Shown piece by piece: positions 56,691 through 64,000 of a stretch of DNA of 64,000 nt (its first letter is position 1; each line of letters opens with the position of its first letter). Source of the DNA: Sequoia sempervirens (taxonomy: Eukaryota > Streptophyta > Pinopsida > Cupressales > Cupressaceae). The stretch lies in assembly GCA_007258455.2 (NCBI GenBank), contig VDFB02270651.1, positions 704,283,360-704,347,359 of the forward strand, given 5' to 3'. Position numbers and translations under genes: made by a program. Below the pieces are notes generated by a model. The model ran no database searches, was not told where the DNA came from, and saw only the letters and a program-made list of their open reading frames with translations.

Positions 56691-58148
56691 CTTGCAATTC
56701 ACCAAATATTATTCTCTATTTTCCATCCTTGTCTTTAAAGAAATCAAATTTTTTTCCAATACTATTCATCTCACATTTGATGGCTTCAATTTTGCTTCTG
56801 AGATTGTCAACAACTACTAACCATCAAAGACAATACCTGCAGATGTTAGATATTTCTTTGATGCATTCTCTTTTCTCATTCATATGTTTAGATAACACTT
56901 TTTTGGATTTGGTACATCTTCTTTCAACCATAGCTTTGAAGTTATGACCTTTCAGTCCTTCTAACAATGTTCTATCTTCAATAATCTCTACTAGATCATC
57001 TAACAAATAATCAAACACATCTGAAACTAAGATACCTCTATTGAGAAAATAATTAACTAGTACATCATCAATTTTAATCCTCTCAATCGAAGAGAATGCA
57101 TTCCATATTTCACCAATCTTCTTCATTTAACATTTTTCTAGCATCATTCATATATCCTTTGGATCAAATGAGTCAGATCCATACAAAAATTATTCTTTAT
57201 TCTTCTTTTCTTCTTCTTCTTCATTCTTCTTTTCTTTCGAGATATTTGTTACAAAAGTTTTCCTTCTTTTAGATTCTACTCGCCAATGATAACTTCCAAC
57301 TCTTTCTTACTAGAGGATGAATCCACTTCAAATTGACTAGGTACTGACATACCAGAGCATAGATTCATCTTTAGGGATGCAAAATAGGTTCTGCAAACAC
57401 TTACATTATCCACCAATGATTCCAAATATATGTAGACTTTTTTTCCAATAGGAATACTAAATTCCCATTCATCATCCTTTCTTCCTAGTATCGAGCTCAA
57501 AAAGTAAAATGTCAAACATATAAGCAAAGATACAAACCAAAAAGGATAGACCTCAACCAATGAAATTCATGCATTCTCAGATAGGTTTTCCAATAACAGG
57601 CTACACAAATCAAAAAACTTTTTTCCCTTAACCATCATGTGTGCAAGATATACAACAATAGCCAAAGTCGAACCTTCACGATTTTTGAAATAGATTTTAT
57701 AGGAAATGTTGTACGCAACATACCTTACAGTGGAATCCATAAGAGTGTTTATCAATAGAGCTTAAGGGTCTTCATCAATTCCATTAAGTTCCTCCAAATC
57801 TTTGTATTTTACAATTTTCTTCCTAGGGAGGTCCCCAACACTACATAAACCAGTAATCACTTTGATCACTTCCTTCATGATCAAGTAGGGTTTTCCCAAC
57901 ATAATATTGTCATTCTTGAATCGACTTAACAAGAACAAGATGACTTCTTTATCTACAAATGAGGGAAATTCTCCCCATAAATCTATACCTAGGGTTTTTA
58001 TGCTCTGTAATTCATTCATCTTCAGCCTTGGTTCCATTTCCTTCATTTTCCTATGATCAAATTCTTCTAATTCAACACCTTTTAGCTTTAGTGGAATGTT
58101 TCCACATGATCCTCTTTCCATTGTCATGCTTATCTCTCTTGAATTCAT
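56690..58148 (-). pseudogene. Element B ORF2: homologue of element A ORF2
   Basis: Starts at MNSREISMTMERGS (58148) and can be followed through a few stops and frame changes to about 56690, some 480 codons, about half of A ORF2. Homology to A is clear at VDKEVILFLLSRFK...LGKPYLIMKEVIKVITGLCSVG (compare ENEWVWYILS...LNQPFKITKEAISVVTGLNSSG, cited here in separate pieces), at AYNISYKIYFKNRE, and at VVYLAHMMVKGK.FFDLC. The stretch 57560-57290 follows, then a Lys/Glu-rich segment and a helical C-terminus (57126-56824, RRCTKSKKVLSKHMNEKREC). No enzyme motif is seen. Function unknown. Confidence 0.72.
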
Positions 58149-58740
58149 TATCGTTCAATCAAAACTTCTTCCCTTTCCCTTCTTTCCCTTTGTAAAAAGA
58201 GAAATAATTCTTGATTGTCTGTAATAATTCCTTCAAACTTCTTCAAATCACTTTGAGATCACTCCAAGATGCCTTTCAAAATATTCAAGTGATCAAAGAG
58301 ATTTACAAATTTTACTTTATACATCATTAGTTTTCCCTAATTCACATTAAGTGAGGCATAATTCAAAAAATTGATATAAAACCCTTATTTCTTAGAACTG
58401 TAAACCTTAAATCGATCCACAAAAGGACATGCCATCATGTTTTTTTATGGTTTATTTTCCAAAACCTTTTCCTATTCATTCTTTACAATATATCCTCGTA
58501 CCAACATCTGGCACGCTATTTATCATGGGGGTTTGTACAATTTTCTATTAATGCTCCCCCTAAGATCATGCTAGGTCCAATTTTCAGTGGAATTCTTTGT
58601 ACCAGATGAGGGCACAAACACATCTGCCATCTTTGGCTCTTATTCTTTCTTCCTCCATATCTTACTCATCTCTTGGTTCACTTCTTTTTTAATTTTCTTT
58701 ACTGGTTCATTCTGCTCTACCGGAGCAAACTGCTTTCCCT
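58149..58740 (-). other. Element B spacer between gag-like ORF and ORF2
   Basis: No supported gene on either strand. The plus-strand frame at 58587-58790 is antisense to gag sequence. Confidence 0.5.
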
Positions 58741-59697
58741 TCTTACTTCTACAAACTTTTGAGATATGTTCGAGTTTGTTACAATTATAGAAAACAACAT
58801 TTTTTTGATTAGTTTGACCTCCATTAATCCTTGATCTACATTAATTTTCTGTGTCCAAATTTGTTACAAGTATAGCAATATCCATTAAAGTATTGATTCA
58901 TTCTTCCTCCATTAAATCTATTCATCATCACTTAAGTGATCATTCTCACCTGAGATCTGCATTCAATGGCTTTATGTCCAAACTTCTTACATGAAAAGAA
59001 TTGTCCAAAGAAGGATCCAAATAACTGATTCATCTTACTTCTGCATTTTATTTCCCTGTGACCAAATTTGTTGCGTGAAAAATAGACACCTTTGAAAGAG
59101 GGATATCTTTGTGCATTAGGCTGTCTCATAGGCGACTTCCTTGCAAATTTTCTTGAATTTACTTTCTTCTTCCTTTTCTCTTTAGTCTTTTGATTGTTAT
59201 TGGAGCTTTCATCTGATTCATTTCCCAAGCCAAGTTTGTCTTTATTTGGTTTCTGTTGTGCAAGTAGTTCTTCAAGCTTGTCAGAGCTAGACTTGAAATT
59301 GTTCTCATAGAGTTTTTCCTTCTCCAGTTCTACTTTCAAGTTTACTACATCTTGTTCAAGTCTAGTTCATTCATTAAACTTGTTTTGCACTAGTGTATTC
59401 ATACATTCTTCAATTCTATTCTTTTCTTCTACAAGAACTTTCAATCTAATGATCTCTTGTTTTTGATGCTTACTTACCTCTTTATGTCTTTACTCAAATT
59501 TCTTCAGTTGCCCTTTCAGTTTCCGGATACATTCATTTGCTTCATCTAGATTTTCTTTCAAGTCTCTATTTTCATTTTCAGCCTTATCAATATTTTCAAG
59601 TGCAGTTTGGAGTTCTTTATCATTTCAAGTCTCTGTTTTCATTTTCAGCCTTATCAATATTTTCAAGTGTAGTTTGGAGTTCTTCTTTATCATCCAT
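58741..59697 (-). pseudogene. Element B gag-like protein: coiled coil plus zinc knuckles
   Basis: Starts near the minus-strand ATG at 59697 (MDDKEELQTTLENIDKAENENRD), a Glu/Lys/Leu-rich coiled coil containing a tandem duplication (59556-59622 and 59623-59692). The intact stretch 59339-58932 has a basic linker (KEKRKKKVNSRKFARKS), QPNAQR as in element A, and two knuckles with lost cysteines (YFSRNKFGHREIKC, FFSCKKFGHKAIEC). Two more follow in other frames (CYTCNKFGHR near 58885; YNCNKLEHISKVC near 58775). All four knuckles of A therefore have counterparts, each damaged. Dead copy. Confidence 0.78.
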
Positions 59698-59753
59698 TTG
59701 ATCAACCTTCAAGATCCTCCTCAAGCAATTAAGCTCTTCACCAAGGAACCAAA

Positions 59754-59765
59754 TCTCTAATAACA
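59754..59765 (-). other. Element B primer-binding site (degraded)
   Basis: The minus strand reads TGTTATTAGAGA, two mismatches from TGGTATCAGAGA, two bases from the LTR end. Confidence 0.7.
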
Positions 59766-59767
59766 AT

Positions 59768-60829
59768 TGTTAAAAGGCACAAGACACCTGAGAGGGGGGG
59801 TGAATCAGTTGTCACAAAATTCAAACATAAAATTCCTAACACTTATCAACTTCACAACCACACTATTATGTTATTAAGTATGAACATGAAATGCAGATAA
59901 CATAAACTAAAATCAACACAATGAACACTAGATTTTATGTGGAAAACCAATAAGGGAAAAACTATGGTGAGGATTAACTCACAATATAAAGTGAGAGAAA
60001 AATTGAATACAAGAGGCTCACTACCCAGAATAAGACTCATTATCTAGATACAAAAGCTCACTACTTACACAAGGAGGCTCACTTCCTACAAATGGATTAC
60101 AAAACAAAATTGGCTTCAAAACCAAAATGAACTGATGAGATTGCACCTAACAAGTGCTAATATAGTTCCAGTGATGCTCAATAAAAAGACTTAACACACT
60201 TCATCATTTTCACACTTCTTCACATTTGCATCAGTGTCATTCCTTGCTCTCTTTTTATTCCCTCCATATTTTAATCTTCAAAACTATCCAACATATATAC
60301 TCGATCCATCTGTAAGAATTAATTAGGTGGGCCTAATTAAATGTAAATCTTATTCACCAACTGTCAGCTTCAGGATTTCACAAAATATTTCTAGATAATA
60401 AATCAAAATGTGTAGTACACTTTATCATGTCGATATAGACCTAAGTTAGGTCGCACATATAACCGCACAAAAAATAATTCACCATATCACCAATTATCCA
60501 TGAAGTTAGCCAGAGATATGCTTGATAGCGAAATGCAATCAATAGAATGATACCGATACACCATACGAGCACTAGAGTATCAGAGATTCTGAACGTACAT
60601 GATTTTAATATCCATAGACTATTTCCCAAAACTACAAGTAGCAACTATCAACTATGGAGGATTGCAGACTAAAATACCTAAGGGTGTAATCTATATACTG
60701 ATTCAGATACCAGACTAAAATATCAGATCAAACATTGACTTAGTCTTGTAGTCACAACTTGTATAACATGGTGACATCAATGACAACACAAAACTGTATA
60801 GTTATCCATTCTTCTTCATTCTTCCAACA
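59768..60829 (-). repeat. Element B 5' LTR (right copy)
   Basis: Plus strand begins TGTTAAAAGGCACAAGAC and ends TTCTTCCAACA. Partner of 55139-56201. Confidence 0.92.
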
Positions 60830-60868
60830 ACTACAACATATGACCAAAAAGATCCCTGTTGTTATGCT

Positions 60869-62199
60869 TGTTGAACATTCAGAATAATGAGAGGGGGGTG
60901 AATCAGTATTCTATTAGACTTTTTGAACACAAAAAATCCAATCACCAAAAAATATTAACTGTAATAGGAAATGAAAGCATGAAACATCCACTTATCCATG
61001 TAACACATGAACACCAAGATTTTTATGTGGAAAGCCCAAAATGGGAAAAAGCACGATGAGGATTAGCTCACAATATATTATATCTAGATATAGTATATTA
61101 TAGGGGCTCACTTCCATGACACATTTTCCTTAAAAGGATCATAGGAAGAGTTAATTACAATACAAAATGGTATGGATCACTCCCAAAATATGAACTGATA
61201 TAAAGTGCACCTATCTTGTGTTGTATTTTAGTTCCTTTGAAGCTCTGGATATGAAGTATTGCCCTGCTTAGTAGTCGCTCAACAACTCTGCTTTGATTCT
61301 AAACTTCTACCACTAAACACCAATTGCATCTGATATTCCATTTATGTTCACACATCCACTTATCTCTCATACATTCACACACCTTTACAATTCCAAAATT
61401 TCTCATATATACCCAAATACATTCACACATCAATTAGGTTGGCCTAATTAGATGTAAAAAAAACCATCCAAAATAGCTCTTGTCGACACCATACAAGATT
61501 TAAAAACATCTTTTCACCTAAGAAAAATGTGTAATACTCAATTTCAAGTCAGCATGGATCTGAAATAGATTCAACTAACATCCACAAAGTATAATTAATC
61601 TTCTCAACATGTATCATGCATTAGGTTTTCTAGGAATAGGACCTAATCACAAAAAATCCAATCATACACATGCTTCTCAAAATAAAAACCTTCCAAATTT
61701 GATATTACTTCAGTTTCTCTTTACATCAACATCAGAGAGACCACCTTTAGAACCACAACATAAAAACAACCTTCTCAAGAAAATGTAGAATCTCCCATAT
61801 AGGTATACTGAATAGAGAGATGCTTGTAGTATACAGAGTTGAACACTTTCATTGATAACTTCTAGTACACATCACAAAACTTCTTGAAATCTTGAATATA
61901 GTTGTATGAATCAGTCATAATGATATGATTAAGAGAGAAGAGTTACATCTCTTCTTGTAGTGAATTGCAGACCCAAAAGTTGATGCACTAAACCACAACA
62001 CCATCAACAAAGAACACAACCAAACCTCCAATAGATCAACTTTTGTCATAGTTAGTACTATACAAATGACACTAAAAATGCTTCCCACAATGTTGAAATC
62101 AATGACGACACTGGGCCAGCTGAATCAACCTATGTATGTACACCTCATGCTCATGTTGCTAGGCTGAAGCAATGAAGACATATTCCCAAGATTCCAACA
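60869..62199 (-). repeat. Element C 3' LTR
   Basis: TG...CA ends (TGTTGAACATTC ... ATTCCAACA). Its inner side is set by the adjoining tract read on the minus strand as CATCAATGACAAAGGTGAAGAT. The partner LTR must lie to the right of the window. Confidence 0.7.
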
Positions 62200-62222
62200 A
62201 TCTTCACCTTTGTCATTGATGG
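62200..62222 (-). other. Element C polypurine tract
   Basis: The minus strand reads CCATCAATGACAAAGGTGAAG followed by AT and the LTR start TGTTGGAATC. Same frame of words as in A and B, with one G run interrupted. Confidence 0.65.
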
Positions 62223-62275
62223 TAACATGCATATCAAAAAAAAAAAAATCATACTAATACAAAATCAACTAAATA

Positions 62276-62357
62276 CTCCCCCTTTCAAAACTAATACCCC
62301 CCCTTTCAAAATTGATACTCCCCTTTCAAAATTGATAGTACCCCTTTCAAAATTGAC
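62276..62357 (-). repeat. Four tandem purine-rich repeats near element C PPT
   Basis: On the minus strand, four units of about 20 bases each contain TTTTGAAAGGGG (GGGG to GGGGGGG), separated by short TA-rich linkers (TATCAA, TATTAG). Each could act as a polypurine tract. Confidence 0.8.
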
Positions 62358-63400
62358 CTTGACTTTCCAAAACTTCTAATTTTTTTTTCCAAACATTCAA
62401 CAATGTTTTTATTCTCACTATCTATCTCTCTCTCTCTTTGACATCAATGGAAAAGGTCATGTAGGGGTCTGGTATACTTCCCTTGAATATGTTAGCTCAA
62501 AAAAACACAGGCAAGATGCCTCAAGAGGCTGCCAATCTCTTGATACGCTTTAGGGTAACAAACAAGGTTGGAAGAATTCAACCATCTACTCTTTAGGTGC
62601 TGCAAAACCTGGGTGGGTGTACCCCTCTGAATAATGTAGACTTAACTTGTAATCAATCTTCTTATAACAACTTGTTCACAATGGCAGATGGGAGTGAACA
62701 ATTATAATTCAACTTGAAAATGGTAACAATACTCTAGTCTAGATTCTAAAATGCTCAATTTTAAAAGATGTAAAGAGAATGAATGAATTCAAAATGATAA
62801 AATGTAGAGACTAGTGCCTTATTGGGTATGCAGAGTCAAATGAAATCAAATGAGCAACACTTTCTGGAGAAAACTCAAATTATTTGGAATATATTCTGTT
62901 TACAACTTGTATAAACATGCAAAACTGTGACTATTAAGCTCTACTTGAATAATCCAATTGAATCTCTTTGATTACTGTGATTAACTAAAAGGATTTAGTC
63001 TTTACTTGAAAGAACCAATCAATTAATCACACAAGTACAACAAATGTGTACTGATAAATCAAATAAAAACTTGTCATATCAATTTAAACAACCAAAAAGA
63101 GTCCATCTTGGAGACAGCTTAGCCATACTTTCATCAAATTCAATAGATAATTAAGACCAAAAATGTGCAGCAACATCAATTGACTTTCATAAATACCTCT
63201 TATTTGAAAACATGCATCATAGTCTCTGATCTTATGAATTTATAGTACTGTATCCATCAGAAATTGCCTACTGTATATTAAATAACTAATAGCTCATGAT
63301 AATTACAATTGCAGGAATGTTTATTTATACACAAGCATTTGGATAAAATGCTAAAATGAGAGAACATGTTGGCTTAGCAAAAAAATCAGGCTCCAATCGA
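62358..63400 (-). other. Element C interior, no gene seen
   Basis: No supported ORF. A further TTGACATCAATGG motif lies near 62438, like the second pre-PPT motif of A and B. A (TC)n run lies near 62424. Confidence 0.45.
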
Positions 63401-64000
63401 GCTGGCAAGCAACAGCTCTCAGGAAAATACATGTCGGCCTCAATGTTTTGTATTTCTGCTAATCACCTGTGAACAGTCAGCGAGACACAATATATTGTCT
63501 TGCCAAAGGCAATTCAATCGTTAGACATCCCGTGCGCATTCTGCTATCGTTGTGACTTATCGCTCTTAGGGAGACGTCATACAAACTTCAATTACGTTGC
63601 GTCGAAACAAACTTTTCCTTACATGCTTTCCTGTCGCTAAGACACACAGATATCTCTCGTCGATGAACTCCTTTAGCCTTGTTCATATTTGTTGTAGCTC
63701 ATCTGGGTAATGGAGACATCCTATAGATCCCTTTATGTTTTCCCAAGAGCACCTTTAGCTTTCGCGTGTTGCTATGACTTAAAGTTCCTGTCGCTGATGA
63801 GCCCATCATGTATATCGCTGTAGCTTCCATCAATCAGAGAGACCTCTTATAGATTATCCAATGCTTCACCAAAGGTCTTCAATTATCCCCGCGTCACTGA
63901 GACAAGGCAACACTTATGCCGACAAGGATCTACATGTTTTTCATTGGTGAGATCGGAGGTCACTCGCCGAGACCTCGTGCCGATATCACTAATTGCTACC
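63401..64000. other. Region of different base composition, unassigned
   Basis: Clearly richer in G+C and in CG dinucleotides than the rest of the window, with recurrent TCGCTRAGAC-like words (near 63475, 63636, 63893 and 63958). No ORF or RNA gene recognised. It may be a different repeat inserted in C. Confidence 0.45.

Larger units (their letters stand above)
55139..60829 (-). mobile_element. Element B: two-ORF non-autonomous LTR retrotransposon, related to A
   Basis: A 5,691-bp unit with LTRs 55139-56201 and 59768-60829 and TSD ACTAC. On the minus strand it has a degraded primer-binding site, a coiled-coil gag-like ORF with zinc knuckles, an unknown ORF2, a purine tract and the 3' LTR. As in element A there is no visible protease, integrase, RT or RNase H. 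Its gag and ORF2 match A over the same landmarks. Its leader beside the primer site matches that of element D, a true copia. LTRs differ at about one base in nine by eye. Confidence 0.88.
60869..64000 (-). mobile_element. Element C: copia-like LTR element, cut by the window edge
   Basis: Begins with a 1,331-bp LTR in the style of A, B and D (TGTTGAACATTC...GAGAGGGGGGTGAATCAG...TTCCAACA), followed by a purine tract readable on the minus strand. It is therefore the 3' LTR of a minus-strand element whose interior continues past 64000. No coding region is recognisable in the visible interior. Confidence 0.65.

Noticed and set aside
60859..61059. Plus-strand open frame of 66 codons at the start of element C LTR
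   Set aside because: Lies in LTR sequence on the antisense strand; the other LTRs of this type do not conserve it.
1..64000. A functional host gene or conserved operon-like system
   Set aside because: Every recognisable coding region is broken by stops or frameshifts or belongs to a transposable element; no intact gene structure with start, splice sites and stop could be supported.

Overview
The window is plant nuclear DNA packed with old, mutually nested transposable elements; I found no intact host gene. Plant origin is supported by plant-type Ty1/copia (UBN2-like gag) and Ty3/Tat-like retrotransposons, a plant mobile domain (PMD), a PPR-DYW fragment and a GH17 beta-glucanase fragment. Long LTRs, deep nesting, heavy stop-codon decay and an AT-rich background suggest a very large seed-plant genome. 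A gymnosperm is plausible but not shown.

Layout. 1-772 holds nothing recognisable. 773-6361 (element F, minus) is a Ty3/Tat-like element with two LTRs, keeping a protease/G-patch ORF but no RT or integrase. 6362-7848 plus 34712-36511 (element D, minus) is one copia element split inside gag by element G. G (7849-34706, minus) has 1.8-kb LTRs and the target duplication TTTAT. It carries protease, G-patch, RT, RNase H and integrase on the minus strand and a PMD pseudogene antisense to them. Inside G sit element E (13379-18433, plus; a copia element that has lost most of pol; TSD GTCCT) and element A (24737-32040, plus; TSD ATAAT). A carries a gag with four zinc knuckles and a second ORF of about 1,040 codons with no recognisable pol.

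36512-43107 is low-information DNA with two LINE ORF1 fragments, a 34-bp tandem repeat, AT microsatellites and a candidate gypsy LTR end. 43108-43900 is a worn gypsy integrase remnant and 44150-45417 a probable solo LTR. 45681-48343 contains a CACTA-like end, a GH17 fragment (minus) that seems to retain an intron, and PPR-DYW fragments (plus). Element H (48344-54832, plus; TSD GTGAT), a complete but decayed copia element, interrupts this stretch. Element B (55139-60829, minus; TSD ACTAC) is a relative of A in the opposite orientation. Element C begins at 60869 and runs off the right edge.

How the parts relate. Five elements have matching 5-bp target duplications and paired LTRs, so boundaries are firm and relative ages can be read: D is older than G, and G is older than E and A. 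By eye, E has by far the most similar LTRs. A and B share gag architecture, a homologous second ORF, PBS-proximal leader and PPT context. B's leader also resembles that of D, which encodes real copia functions. This suggests A/B-type elements are non-autonomous passengers of a D-like copia. G carries ten copies of one hairpin motif in its LTRs and leader. These two observations are the best candidates for something undescribed.
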